Shown here one piece after another: positions 54,567 through 63,907 of a stretch of 64,000 bases of DNA. The position numbers and the translations under genes were made by a program. The stretch spans positions 2,930,001 to 2,994,000 of the forward strand of contig NZ_CP136925.1 of assembly GCF_037126245.1 (NCBI RefSeq), in the 5' to 3' direction. Within the stretch, counting starts at the first letter, position 1; each line of letters starts with the position of its first letter. Under the pieces are notes generated by a model. That model ran no database searches. It was given only the letters and a program-made list of their open reading frames with translations, and was not told the origin of the DNA. The stretch comes from Mangrovimonas cancribranchiae. GTDB lineage: Bacteria; Bacteroidota; Bacteroidia; Flavobacteriales; Flavobacteriaceae.

Positions 54567-56465
54567 TTAATAGGCTCTTTCTTTGTTCCCTTCGTAAAAA
54601 TTAATAAACGCTCTATTAACAACACGATTTCCACCAACAGTAGGGTAATTGCCTGTAAAATACCAATCGCCTAAATTTTTAGGACAAGCTTTATGAAGGT
54701 TTCCTACAGGTTGGAAAATGGTTTCTACTTTAGCATTTACTGTATCATCAGAAATAAGTTGTGCGATTTTATTAGAAATCTCATCGTCTGTAAATTGCTT
54801 ATATAGATCTTTTACAAAGTTTCTTACGTCTTTATCTTCTAAGTTTACTTGGGCTTTACATTTATCATAAACTTCTTTTACCAAGTGATATTTATTGTTT
54901 TCCTCTAATAACTCTAACATGGCTCTAAAGGCAATTAAGTCTTCTAGCCTAGCCATATCAATACCGTAACAATCTGGGTAACGAATTTGAGGCGCCGATG
55001 AGACCACAACAATTTTTTTAGGGCTTAAGCGATCCATCATTTTTATAATACTCTTTTTTAATGTGGTGCCTCGTACAATACTATCGTCTATAATAACAAG
55101 ATTGTCGGTAGGTTTAATTACGCCATAGGTTACATCGTAAACGTGAGCGACTAAATCGTCACGACTACTATCTTCTGTAATAAATGTTCTTAGTTTAACA
55201 TCTTTAATGGCAATTTTTTCAATGCGAGGTCTTTCAGAAAGTATATCGGTGACTTGATCTGCAGATAATTGACCTTTACCATCAAAAATGGCTTGGGTTT
55301 TCTTTTCGTTTAAATGTGCTTCTACCGTTTCAATCATTCCAAAAAAGGAGGTTTCAGCTGTATTAGGAATGTATGAAAAAACGGTGTTTTTTGTATCATT
55401 TTCTATAGACTCCAATACTTTTGGCATAAGTAGTTTACCTAATTCTTTACGTTCTTGGTAAATTTCAGCATCGCTACCTCTTGAGAAATAAATACGCTCA
55501 AAGGAGCACGCTTTTCTTTCTAGAGGTTCTATAATTTTTTTAATAGCGACTTCGCCAGATTTTTTTGTAATTATGGCGTGTCCAGGATCTAATTCTTCAA
55601 CGTCGTCAAAATCTACGTTAAAAACGGTTTGAATAACCGGGCGTTCAGAAGCAACGACAACAACTTCATCATCTTTGTAGTAATAAACGGGGCGAATTCC
55701 AGCAGGATCGCGAAGCACAAACGAATCGCCGTGCCCAAGTAAACCTGCCATAGCATAACCGCCATCCCAATCTTTTGAGGCTTTTCTTAAAATTTTAGCA
55801 ACGTTTAAACGCTCGGCAATTAAAGGTGAGCATTCATTTTTACTATAGCCTTCTTTTTTAAGTTTCTTATATATTTTTGATACAGCATCATCTAAAAAGT
55901 GTCCAATTTTTTCCATTATAGTAATGGTATCGGCTTTTTCTTTTGGGTGCTGGCCGAGTTTAACCAATTTGTCGAATAGTTGATTAACATTGGTCATATT
56001 AAAGTTACCGGCAACAATTAAGTTACGGTGCATCCAATTGTTTTGACGTAAAAATGGATGAACACTTTCCACACTATTTTTTCCAAAAGTACCATAGCGT
56101 ACATGTCCCAAAAGGACTTCGCCTACATACGGAATATGGCGTTTTTGTAGGGCAACATCGTTGGCGTATTCTGGATGCTCGGCAAGTTCTTTATTAATAC
56201 GTTCGTTAATTTGCCCAAAAATATCTTGTATGGGTTGTTGTGCTATAGAGCGTACTCGGCTAATGTAGCGTTCGCCAGGTTGAGTATCTAGTTTTATGCT
56301 TGCAAATCCAGCACCATCTTGACCGCGATTGTGCTGTTTTTCCATCATTAAATACATTTTATTTACGCCATAAAAAGCGCTACCGTACTTTTCTTTGTAG
56401 TATTCTAAGGGTTTTAAAAGCCTTATTTGTGCAATTCCGCATTCGTGTTTAAGTGCGTCGCTCAT
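54567..56465 (-). CDS. purF: Amidophosphoribosyltransferase, long Bacteroidota form (class II glutamine amidotransferase)
   Basis: First committed step of purine synthesis: PRPP plus glutamine to phosphoribosylamine. The N-terminal Ntn glutaminase domain has HECGIAQIRLL with the nucleophile Cys at residue 9, so eight residues would have to be removed to expose it. DKLVKLGQ and DWDGGYAMAGL belong to the same domain. The PRPP-binding loop is NLVIIDDSIVRGTTLKKS. At 632 residues it is about 125 longer than E. coli PurF, with an extra C-terminal region (about 500-632) ending VVNRAFINFYEG. It could be a PurF paralogue, because Bacteroidota often carry a shorter one as well. Confidence 0.82.
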   Translation of the reverse strand: MSDALKHECGIAQIRLLKPLEYYKEKYGSAFYGVNKMYLMMEKQHNRGQDGAGFASIKLDTQPGERYISRVRSIAQQPIQDIFGQINERINKELAEHPEYANDVALQKRHIPYVGEVLLGHVRYGTFGKNSVESVHPFLRQNNWMHRNLIVAGNFNMTNVNQLFDKLVKLGQHPKEKADTITIMEKIGHFLDDAVSKIYKKLKKEGYSKNECSPLIAERLNVAKILRKASKDWDGGYAMAGLLGHGDSFVLRDPAGIRPVYYYKDDEVVVVASERPVIQTVFNVDFDDVEELDPGHAIITKKSGEVAIKKIIEPLERKACSFERIYFSRGSDAEIYQERKELGKLLMPKVLESIENDTKNTVFSYIPNTAETSFFGMIETVEAHLNEKKTQAIFDGKGQLSADQVTDILSERPRIEKIAIKDVKLRTFITEDSSRDDLVAHVYDVTYGVIKPTDNLVIIDDSIVRGTTLKKSIIKMMDRLSPKKIVVVSSAPQIRYPDCYGIDMARLEDLIAFRAMLELLEENNKYHLVKEVYDKCKAQVNLEDKDVRNFVKDLYKQFTDDEISNKIAQLISDDTVNAKVETIFQPVGNLHKACPKNLGDWYFTGNYPTVGGNRVVNRAFINFYEGNKERAY

Positions 56466-56491
56466 GATGTGTGTTGTGTTGTTATGTAATT

Positions 56492-56518
56492 AAAAAACGC
56501 GCTCAATTTTGAGCGCGC
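56492..56518 (-). terminator. Intrinsic terminator of the PfkB gene
   Basis: CGCGCTCAA / TTGAGCGCG stem with 2-base loop. On the minus strand it is followed by a T-run. It separates the kinase gene from purF. Confidence 0.83.
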
Positions 56519-56522
56519 CTGT

Positions 56523-57449
56523 TTATGCTAATTCGATATCGAATTGTGTTAGTTGTTTAAATTCTTGTAAGCGTTTGTGGATCAATTTTTTTTCTAGATT
56601 TTGCATACGTTCTGTACCAAATTTTTCAACACAGAATGATGCTAGTGTTGATCCATAAATTACGGCTTTTTTCATGTTTTCAAAAGTAACATTATCAGTT
56701 TTTGCTAAAAAACCAATAAAACCTCCGGCAAAGGTATCGCCAGCTCCTGTTGGATCGAAAACTTCTTCTAAAGGTAAAGCAGGCGCGTAGAAAACATTAC
56801 CATTATGAAATAATAACGCACCGTGTTCTCCTTTTTTAATAACCACATATTTAGGTCCCATATCATGAATTTTTCTAGCAGCTACTACTAGAGAGTATTC
56901 TCCCGTTAGTTGTCTTGCTTCTTCATCATTTATGGTAATAACATCAACTTTGTTAATGACTTTGTGTAAATCTTCTAAAGCATTGTCCATCCAAAAATTC
57001 ATAGTATCCAATACAACTAATTTTGGTTTGCTTTCCATTTGTTCTAACACGCTTAGTTGTACTAGCGGATGTAGGTTTCCTAGCATAACATAGTCGGCGT
57101 TTTTATAGTTTTCAGGAACTACAGGATTAAAATCGGCTAGGGTGTTAAGTTCTGTCGCTAGAGTATCTCTAGTGTTCATGTCGTTGTGGTAGCGTCCACT
57201 CCAAAAGAATGTTTTTCCTTCTTTAACGATTTCAACTCCAGAAATATCGACGTTTTTATTTTGAAGTAGGTCTAGATAATCTTGTGGAAAATCGCCGCCT
57301 ACTACAGACACTGCTGCGCTATCAATATCGAATTGAGAAGCTGCGAGACCTATAAAAGTAGCTGCTCCTCCTAAAATTTTATCGGTTTTGCCAAATGGTG
57401 TTTCAATAGCGTCGAAGGCTACTGTACCTACAATAACTAATTTGCTCAT
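56523..57449 (-). CDS. PfkB family sugar/nucleoside kinase
   Basis: Ribokinase-fold kinase of 308 residues. The N-terminal GTVAFDAIETPFGKTDKILGG has the substrate-binding GG, and the C-terminal signature DPTGAGDTFAGGF carries the anion hole and catalytic Asp. The rest, including VITINDEEARQLTGEYS and YVVIKKGEHGALLF, is typical. Substrate is unknown; adjacency to purF is suggestive of nucleoside or ribose salvage but this is only context. A TATATTTG box lies upstream. Confidence 0.88.
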   Translation of the reverse strand: MSKLVIVGTVAFDAIETPFGKTDKILGGAATFIGLAASQFDIDSAAVSVVGGDFPQDYLDLLQNKNVDISGVEIVKEGKTFFWSGRYHNDMNTRDTLATELNTLADFNPVVPENYKNADYVMLGNLHPLVQLSVLEQMESKPKLVVLDTMNFWMDNALEDLHKVINKVDVITINDEEARQLTGEYSLVVAARKIHDMGPKYVVIKKGEHGALLFHNGNVFYAPALPLEEVFDPTGAGDTFAGGFIGFLAKTDNVTFENMKKAVIYGSTLASFCVEKFGTERMQNLEKKLIHKRLQEFKQLTQFDIELA

Positions 57450-57471
57450 TTATGGTGTTATGAATTTTTTG

Positions 57472-57479
57472 CAAATATA
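57472..57479 (-). promoter_or_regulatory. Putative -7 box of the PfkB gene
   Basis: Minus strand TATATTTG, full match, 23 bases before the ATG. Confidence 0.5.
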
Positions 57480-57699
57480 GTGGTTTTTTAAAAGACGAGC
57501 AGTATAATAATGGTTTGTGGCGTATTTACTTGTTGTAAGCGATTTAATATAGATTTTTAATCTTTTATATGGCTCTTGCACTACGCATGACAAATTATAT
57601 TGCAGAAAAAAGCCATAATAATTTTCTCTGCATCAAGAGTTTTTTAATTAAATTAGTTATAGAAACCTAACCCTTACATGACATACAAATTTAACGAAT

Positions 57700-58533
57700 A
57701 TGAATAAGCTCTTTCATATATTTAAGGTAGATGCAACAGAAGCAAAACGAATTTCGGAATTACCAAACGAACCTCATAATCATAATTTTGAAGAGCTTCT
57801 TATAGGAATTCAAGGTGAATTAGAGCATTTTATAGATTTTGAATCATCAAAAATACAAGCGCCTTTTATAAGCTTTGTAACCAAGGGGAAAATGCATAGA
57901 GTAGTACCAAAACCCATAAAGGGTAACTGTGAAATTTGGGGCATTCGGTTTAAAAGCGAATTCATACCAGAAACTACCTTTCAATTATATTCTTTATATC
58001 ATAACCAAGCCAATATAAAATTAAAAAGAGACAATTGCTTTCAACGATTGGTTACCATTTGCGAAATGATGTTTGACGAAACACGGCAGGAACAAATAGA
58101 CTACGCCATAATTAGGCAGTTATTAAGTGCGCTTTTAACAATGATAGAATCTGAAAGAAAAAAAATGCTTCCAACAGATGAAACCGCCCCAAAAACGCAA
58201 CACATCTCGTTTGGTAATTTTTTAAGCATTCTAGAAGAAAATTATCATAGACCTGTAGGAGTAGAATTTTACGCAGAAAAACTATTTATGTCTTCAAGAA
58301 ACCTAAACATAATTTGTCAAGATATATTAGAGCAAAGCGTTTCAGAAATTATAGAAACTCGAAAATTAATCGAGGCCAAAAACCTGTTAATTTCTACCAA
58401 CAAAACAGTTGCTGAAATAGCCTATGAGTTAGGGTACAGCGAAGGGTCTTATTTTTCTAAAGTATTTAAAAAGAAGTCTGGGCAATCGCCAGGAGACTTC
58501 CGTGAAGAGATGCAAAACTCGCTCATTTCCTAA
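57700..58533 (+). CDS. AraC family transcriptional regulator
   Basis: 277-residue DNA-binding regulator. The N-terminal half is a cupin-like sensor (ELPNEPHNHNFEELLIG, HRVVPKPIKGN). The C-terminal 100 residues are the double helix-turn-helix AraC domain: VGVEFYAEKLFMSSRNLNII for the first HTH and KTVAEIAYELGYSEGSYFSK for the second, followed by FKKKSGQSPGDFRE. It is 86 bases upstream of an NTF2-like lipoprotein gene and a DOPA dioxygenase gene on the same strand, which it may control. The inducer is unknown. Confidence 0.88.
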   Translation: MNKLFHIFKVDATEAKRISELPNEPHNHNFEELLIGIQGELEHFIDFESSKIQAPFISFVTKGKMHRVVPKPIKGNCEIWGIRFKSEFIPETTFQLYSLYHNQANIKLKRDNCFQRLVTICEMMFDETRQEQIDYAIIRQLLSALLTMIESERKKMLPTDETAPKTQHISFGNFLSILEENYHRPVGVEFYAEKLFMSSRNLNIICQDILEQSVSEIIETRKLIEAKNLLISTNKTVAEIAYELGYSEGSYFSKVFKKKSGQSPGDFREEMQNSLIS

Positions 58534-58619
58534 AATTACCCTAAGACTTCCGAAAAGTGTAAAAAACAAAGCATCATTTGTACGCATTTTTGCAATGTGA
58601 ATATTAAACACTATTCAAA

Positions 58620-59201
58620 ATGAAAACAAATTTTAAAACATTAAGTAAAGTAGTAGCTGTTGTAAGTTTTGCAGTATTTTTAACTAACTGTACAAACAAT
58701 AGCACAGAGTTGCAATCTAAAATAAAAACTTTAGAAGCCGAATTACAAACCTATAAAGATGCCGAAACAAAAACACAACAACGTTTAATGGTGTTTGATA
58801 CGTTAGACTACGAATTTTATACAAATCAAAAATGGGATAAATTTAGTCACAGTCATGCTAGCGATATTGTTGTTTATAATGCAGATGGAAGCATTAGCAA
58901 AGGGTTATATCCAGCACATATTACCGATTTAAAACCTATGTTTGTATTTGCGCCTGATACTCGTATAGAAAATCATCCTGTAAAGTTTGGAAATGGCGAT
59001 TGGATAGCTGTTATAGGAGAGTTAAAAGGAGCTTTTACAAAGCCAATGCCAATTGGTGATGGGAAAACAATTGCTCCTACAGGTAAAAAATTCAAATTAA
59101 GAATGGCAACCATAGCCCATTGGAAAGATGGAAAAATGACAGAGGAGTATTTATTTTACGACAACCAAGATTTTATGAAACAAATTGGGCTAGCTCAATA
59201 A
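58620..59201 (+). CDS. NTF2-like (SnoaL/ester cyclase-type) lipoprotein
   Basis: 193 residues. Signal peptide with lipobox (FLTNCTNN, Cys at about 24), a short coiled coil (LQSKIKTLEAELQTYKDAE, about 31-50) and a cone-shaped NTF2-like domain (about 60-190) with VVYNADGSISKGLYP and RMATIAHWKDGKMTEEYLF. Proteins of this fold bind small hydrophobic ligands; enzymatic role is not provable. It sits between the AraC regulator and the extradiol dioxygenase. Confidence 0.8.
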   Translation: MKTNFKTLSKVVAVVSFAVFLTNCTNNSTELQSKIKTLEAELQTYKDAETKTQQRLMVFDTLDYEFYTNQKWDKFSHSHASDIVVYNADGSISKGLYPAHITDLKPMFVFAPDTRIENHPVKFGNGDWIAVIGELKGAFTKPMPIGDGKTIAPTGKKFKLRMATIAHWKDGKMTEEYLFYDNQDFMKQIGLAQ

Positions 59202-59231
59202 AATAAAAGTAAAACTTGAAAACATTGCTCT

Positions 59232-60113
59232 GTGAATCGAAAAAAATTTATAAAATCATTGGCACTAGTGCCACTAATAGGTTCAGCTATGAATTTAAGA
59301 GAATTAGATAAAATGACCTCAAACATGAGTAATACAAGTAAAATGCCTGTATTATTCTTAGGTCACGGAAGCCCAATGAATGCCATTGAGGAAAACGAAT
59401 TTGTTGCAGGGTTTAGAAAAATAGGTAAAGAAATACCAAAACCTAATGCCATTTTATGTGTTTCTGCTCATTGGGAAACCAGAGGGACGTTTGTAACAGC
59501 CATGCAGCACCCAAAAACAATTCACGATTTTGGTGGTTTCCCACAAGCGCTGTTCGATGTGCAGTATCCAGCACCAGGAAGTCCAGAGTTGGCCAAACAA
59601 ACAAAAAACCTAATTACCCAAACAGAGGTTGGTTTGGACGACAAATGGGGGCTTGATCACGGTGCATGGAGTGTTATAAAGCACCTTTACCCGAATGCTA
59701 ATATCCCAGTTGTACAAATGAGTATTGATTATACCAAACCAGCACGTTATCATTATGAATTAGCAAAACAAATAAACAGTCTTCGCCAAAAAGGTGTGTT
59801 AATTATTGGTAGTGGGAATATGGTGCATAACCTAAGAAGAGTAGCATGGAACAAACTTAACGAAGAATTTGCTTTTGATTGGGCAACTGAAGCCAACGAA
59901 GCAATGAAAAGACATATTTTGAGTGGCGATTTTCAGCCTTTAATTGATTTTAAATCGCAAGGAAAAGCCTTCGATTTGGCAATTCCTACACCAGAACATT
60001 ATTTGCCACTACTTTATAGTTTGGCCTTAAAAGAGGACAATGAAAAAATAAGCTTATTTAACGATAAGCCTGTTGCGGGATCCTTAACAATGACTTCCTT
60101 AAAAATAGGATAG
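59232..60113 (+). CDS. ygiD: 4,5-DOPA dioxygenase extradiol family protein
   Basis: LigB-fold dioxygenase related to E. coli YgiD, which opens the ring of DOPA-like catechols. Zinc/iron ligands are visible in LFLGHGSPMNAI, CVSAHWETRG, GSGNMVHNLR and TPEHYLPLLY. It starts at GTG 59232 (NRKKFIKSLALVPLIGSAM), which adds about 35 residues before the usual catalytic start. That extension looks like a Tat or lipid-free export signal with RKKFIK in place of twin arginine, so the enzyme may be periplasmic. 293 residues. Last gene of a likely three-gene group. Confidence 0.87.
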   Translation: MNRKKFIKSLALVPLIGSAMNLRELDKMTSNMSNTSKMPVLFLGHGSPMNAIEENEFVAGFRKIGKEIPKPNAILCVSAHWETRGTFVTAMQHPKTIHDFGGFPQALFDVQYPAPGSPELAKQTKNLITQTEVGLDDKWGLDHGAWSVIKHLYPNANIPVVQMSIDYTKPARYHYELAKQINSLRQKGVLIIGSGNMVHNLRRVAWNKLNEEFAFDWATEANEAMKRHILSGDFQPLIDFKSQGKAFDLAIPTPEHYLPLLYSLALKEDNEKISLFNDKPVAGSLTMTSLKIG

Positions 60114-60152
60114 GATTGGATTTAAATGGGAAATTATAGTATTGTAATAAGA

Positions 60153-60794
60153 TTATTTTCTACCAAAGTCGGCAGGAATTTCTCCCCAAGCTTTAGTTTC
60201 CCATTTTACAATGATTGTCGTATAGCTGTTTTCTTTAAGCCATTTTACAGCACGATCAACAAGTTCGAAAACAGGTTTGTTTTTCTCGTTCCGTTCTAAT
60301 TTGGTGTTACAGTTTTTTTTACGAACCCAACTTAAAGCTGTTTTAGAGTCTGTATAAATAATTCGGTTACTGTTGTGTTGTTTTAAGAAAGCCAAGCCAT
60401 GAACAATAGCTAAAAACTCACCAATATTATTGGTGCCTTCTTCAAAAGGACCTTGAATAAAAAGTTGCTTTTTGGTTTTGGTGTCTACACCACGATATTC
60501 CATTTTTCCTGGATTTCCAGAAGATGCAGCATCAACCGAAATGGAGTTGTAATTGGGTAGGCCTATTTTTTTTAGTTGTTCTTCTGAAAGGTCGCTTTTA
60601 AAACGTTTCGACTTACCTACATAATCCTTATAGTTACTTTTATAGGCTTTTTTAGCCGCTTCAAAAGATGAAAAAGATTTATAAATAGCGCCTTTAAAAT
60701 CTTTTATTTGTGCTTTACAGTCATCCCAAGACTCAAACACACCTGTGTTATGACCTTTCCAAACGGTGTAATATTTTTTCTTTTTCTTACTCAT
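60153..60794 (-). CDS. rnhA: Ribonuclease H1 with N-terminal viroplasmin domain
   Basis: Removes RNA from RNA-DNA hybrids. Residues about 4-55 form a caulimovirus viroplasmin/RNA-DNA binding domain (YYTVWKGHNTGVFESWDDC). The RNase H domain shows the acidic residues in SVDAASSGNPGKMEYRG, NNIGEFLAIVHGL, IIYTDSKTALSWV and a C-terminal Asp in IPADFGRK. 213 residues. Start overlaps purN by 8 bases, so it is translated from the purN mRNA. Confidence 0.92.
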   Translation of the reverse strand: MSKKKKKYYTVWKGHNTGVFESWDDCKAQIKDFKGAIYKSFSSFEAAKKAYKSNYKDYVGKSKRFKSDLSEEQLKKIGLPNYNSISVDAASSGNPGKMEYRGVDTKTKKQLFIQGPFEEGTNNIGEFLAIVHGLAFLKQHNSNRIIYTDSKTALSWVRKKNCNTKLERNEKNKPVFELVDRAVKWLKENSYTTIIVKWETKAWGEIPADFGRK

Positions 60795-61353
60795 TTAGTA
60801 ATTTCTCGACAACTTTAGGAAAATGTTCCATTTCCAATGTATGTATTTTAGCTGCTACATCTTCTGCATTATCTAAGGTGTCTATGTAACATTTAGCCTG
60901 AAAAATAATGGCGCCTTCATCGTAATTTTCGTTTACATAATGAATAGTAATCCCCGTTTCAGTTTCTTTATTAGCAACAACAGCTTCATGCACATGCATG
61001 CCATACATGCCTTTTCCGCCATATTTTGGTAATAAGGCTGGATGAATATTTATCACTTTATTAGGAAATTCGTTTAAGATGTGATCTGGAAATTTCCATA
61101 AAAACCCAGCTAGAACAATTAAATCGGGTTGCGATGCTTTAAGAATGTTTAAAACATCGTTTGTAGTTGTGAAAGCTACACGGTTGAATGATAAAGCGCT
61201 GGTTTTTAAGTTTTTACACCTGTCTAGTACTTTGGCATGAGGATTGTTAGTAAGAACTTGAACAACAGTAGCATCATCTCGATTTTGAAAAAACCTGATT
61301 AAATTTTCAGCATTAGAGCCGCTACCGGACGCAAAAATTACAATTCGTTTCAT
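60787..61353 (-). CDS. purN: Phosphoribosylglycinamide formyltransferase
   Basis: Folate-dependent GAR transformylase of purine synthesis. It starts KRIVIFASGSGSNAENLIRF. Catalytic Asn/His region is NIHPALLPKYGGKGMYGMHV, with the later Asp in NENYDEGAIIFQ. 188 residues, normal. First gene of purN-rnhA, divergent from acpP. Confidence 0.95.
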   Translation of the reverse strand: MKRIVIFASGSGSNAENLIRFFQNRDDATVVQVLTNNPHAKVLDRCKNLKTSALSFNRVAFTTTNDVLNILKASQPDLIVLAGFLWKFPDHILNEFPNKVINIHPALLPKYGGKGMYGMHVHEAVVANKETETGITIHYVNENYDEGAIIFQAKCYIDTLDNAEDVAAKIHTLEMEHFPKVVEKLLNE

Positions 61354-61495
61354 TTATAGGTATAGTGCTATTGTTGTTGACAAAAAAAAGAATTATTATT
61401 AACAATTAAGACGCAAAATTGAAATACTTCAAAGTAATTTTAGTAAATTACAATCACATTTTTAGGTCAAAGGTGTGTATTAACATAAAGTTTTA

Positions 61496-61503
61496 TATTT
61501 TTG
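61496..61503 (+). promoter_or_regulatory. Putative -7 box of acpP
   Basis: TATTTTTG, full match, 32 bases before the ATG. No clear TTG -33. Confidence 0.55.
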
Positions 61504-61534
61504 CGTCCTAAATTTAAACTTAAAATTAAAAATT

Positions 61535-61768
61535 ATGTCAGACATTGCATCAAGAGTAAAAGCGATTATCGTAGACAAATTAGGTGTAGATGAGAACGAA
61601 GTTGTAACTGAAGCAAGCTTCACTAACGATTTAGGAGCAGACTCATTAGACACTGTAGAATTAATTATGGAATTCGAAAAAGAATTCGATATCCAAATCC
61701 CAGATGATCAAGCTGAGAACATTGCAACAGTTGGTCAAGCTATCTCATACATAGAAGAAGCAAAGTAA
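61535..61768 (+). CDS. acpP: Acyl carrier protein
   Basis: 77-residue acidic helical carrier of fatty acyl chains. Phosphopantetheine attaches to the serine in [13 protein letters not shown] at about residue 36. Directly followed by fabF (15 bases). Confidence 0.98.
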   Translation: MSDIASRVKAIIVDKLGVDENEVVTEASFTNDLGADSLDTVELIMEFEKEFDIQIPDDQAENIATVGQAISYIEEAK

Positions 61769-61783
61769 TTCATTACGTAATTT

Positions 61784-63034
61784 ATGGAATTAAGGCGAGT
61801 TGTAGTTACTGGTTTAGGAGCACTTACACCTATAGGCAAAACCAAAGATGAATATTGGGAAGGCTTACTTAATGGAAAAAGTGGTGCTGCCCCTATAACA
61901 TATTTTGATGCTGAAAAGTTCAAAACTAAATTCGCTTGCGAATTAAAAGACTTTAACGCTACCGACTATCTAGATAGAAAAGAAGCTCGTAAAATGGATA
62001 GGTTTACACAGTATGCAATGGTTGCTTCTGATGAAGCTATTGCAGATGCTAAGTTAAACCTTGACGTTGTAGATAAATTACGAGTGGGTGTTATTTGGGG
62101 AGCAGGAATAGGTGGCTTGGAAACCTTCCAAAACGAGGTAATTAATTTTGCTGAAGGTGATGGAACACCAAGATTCAATCCATTTTTTATCCCTAAAATG
62201 ATTGCAGATATTGCACCAGGAAACATATCCATTAAAAATGGCTTTATGGGGCCTAATTACACAACGGTATCTGCATGTGCGTCATCGGCTAACGCTATGA
62301 TCGATGCACTAAACTATATTCGTTTAGGCCATTGTGATGTGGTTGTTACTGGCGGAAGTGAAGCTGCTGTAACCATTGCAGGAATGGGTGGTTTTAATGC
62401 TATGCATGCGTTATCTACAAGAAACGACAGTCCTGAAACCGCTTCAAGACCTTTTGATGCCACAAGAGATGGCTTTGTCTTAGGAGAAGGTGCAGGAGCT
62501 ATTATTCTTGAAGATTACGAGCATGCCAAAGCAAGAGGCGCTAAAATTTATGCTGAAGTTGTTGGAGGCGGTTTGTCTTCCGATGCACATCATATGACAG
62601 CACCTCACCCAGACGGTATAGGCGTTATAGCTGTAATGAAAAATTGTTTAGAAAATGCAGGCTTGAAACCCGAAGATGTAGACCACATTAATACACATGG
62701 AACTTCGACACCTTTAGGCGATGTTGCCGAATTAAAGGCTATTAAAGAAGTTTTTGGGAATCATGCTAAAGACATTAATATTAACTCAACAAAATCTATG
62801 ACTGGGCACTTATTAGGTGCAGCAGGTGCAATAGAAGCCATTGCTTCCATTTTAGCTATGGAACATGGTGTTGTGCCGCCAACTATAAATCATAGTACGG
62901 TTGATGAAAATATTGATCCAGCATTAAATCTAACACTTAACAAAGCTCAAAAGAGAGACGTTAAAGTTGCTATGAGTAACACATTTGGCTTTGGTGGTCA
63001 TAATGCTTGTGTGTTATTTAAAAAAATGGATTAA
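61784..63034 (+). CDS. fabF: Beta-ketoacyl-ACP synthase II
   Basis: Elongating condensing enzyme of type II fatty acid synthesis. Catalytic Cys in VSACASSANAMIDAL at about residue 163, histidines in NTHGTSTPLGD and KSMTGHLLGAAGA. 416 residues, normal. Located between acpP and rnc. Confidence 0.97.
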   Translation: MELRRVVVTGLGALTPIGKTKDEYWEGLLNGKSGAAPITYFDAEKFKTKFACELKDFNATDYLDRKEARKMDRFTQYAMVASDEAIADAKLNLDVVDKLRVGVIWGAGIGGLETFQNEVINFAEGDGTPRFNPFFIPKMIADIAPGNISIKNGFMGPNYTTVSACASSANAMIDALNYIRLGHCDVVVTGGSEAAVTIAGMGGFNAMHALSTRNDSPETASRPFDATRDGFVLGEGAGAIILEDYEHAKARGAKIYAEVVGGGLSSDAHHMTAPHPDGIGVIAVMKNCLENAGLKPEDVDHINTHGTSTPLGDVAELKAIKEVFGNHAKDININSTKSMTGHLLGAAGAIEAIASILAMEHGVVPPTINHSTVDENIDPALNLTLNKAQKRDVKVAMSNTFGFGGHNACVLFKKMD

Positions 63035-63041
63035 TTCCTAA

Positions 63042-63782
63042 ATGAGTTACATTAAAAACATATTTAATTCCCGTTCAGATTCTGACGGGAATTTTTTTGT
63101 TGCAGTTCGTCATATTTTAGGGTTTAAGCCTAAAACGTTACATTATTACAAAACGGCTTTCACGCATCGTTCTATGAATATTAAAGACGATAATGGAAAT
63201 GCTGTTAATTATGAGCGATTAGAGTTTTTGGGCGACGCCATGTTGGGGGCTGTTATTGCATCTCATTTGTATCTTGAAGTCCCAAGTGGCGATGAAGGTT
63301 ATTTAACAAAAATGCGTTCAAAAGTTGTTAGTCGCGAGCATTTAAACGAACTAGGTAAAGATTTAAAACTTATTTCGTTGGTGGAAAGTAAAATTCCCAA
63401 AGGCCAATTTGGTGATAATATTCATGGCAATTTATTTGAAGCCTTAGTTGGTGCTATTTTCTTAGATCGCGGGTATAAAAATTGCGAAAAATTTATTTAT
63501 AAAAAAGTCATTATCCCTTATGTTGATATAGAAAAACTAGAAGGGAAAGTTATTAGTTATAAAAGCTTACTTATAGAATGGTGCCAAAAAGAAAAGAAAA
63601 CATTCGATTATAACGTTTATGAAGATACAGGTAATGACGATATAAAACACTTTTCGGTTAAACTATCTATCGACGATAAAGTTGTTTCTAAGGCACGCGC
63701 AACTTCAAAAAAGAAAGCCGAAGAAAAAGCTTCCAAGCGCGCTTTTTTTGTCTTCCAAAATCAAATTTCTAAAACCTTTTAA
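63042..63782 (+). CDS. rnc: Ribonuclease III
   Basis: Double-stranded RNA endonuclease for rRNA and mRNA processing. The RNase III signature is ERLEFLGDAMLGAVIA at about residue 60. The second metal site is in HGNLFEALVGAIFLDRGY. A C-terminal dsRNA-binding domain (about 170-240) ends KKAEEKASKRAFF. 246 residues. It is 7 bases after fabF. Confidence 0.96.
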   Translation: MSYIKNIFNSRSDSDGNFFVAVRHILGFKPKTLHYYKTAFTHRSMNIKDDNGNAVNYERLEFLGDAMLGAVIASHLYLEVPSGDEGYLTKMRSKVVSREHLNELGKDLKLISLVESKIPKGQFGDNIHGNLFEALVGAIFLDRGYKNCEKFIYKKVIIPYVDIEKLEGKVISYKSLLIEWCQKEKKTFDYNVYEDTGNDDIKHFSVKLSIDDKVVSKARATSKKKAEEKASKRAFFVFQNQISKTF

Positions 63783-63785
63783 TCT

Positions 63786-63838
63786 TTTTATCAACATCAT
63801 GTTATAGTGCTTAAACTATAACGTTTTCGTTGATAAAA
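63786..63838. terminator. Nested inverted repeats downstream of rnc
   Basis: An outer 10-bp repeat TTTTATCAAC / GTTGATAAAA flanks an inner 8-bp repeat GTTATAGT / ACTATAAC (63801-63808 and 63815-63822). The inner hairpin is followed by GTTTT. It probably terminates the acpP-fabF-rnc transcript. Confidence 0.5.
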
Positions 63839-63885
63839 TCACCTAAGATTAAAGAAAACATAACTTTTTTAACACTTATATATAG

Positions 63886-63893
63886 TATATTTG
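63886..63893 (+). promoter_or_regulatory. Putative -7 box of the IPExxxVDY gene
   Basis: TATATTTG, full match, 15 bases before the ATG at 63908. Confidence 0.5.
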
Positions 63894-63907
63894 ACTAACA
63901 TTAAGTT

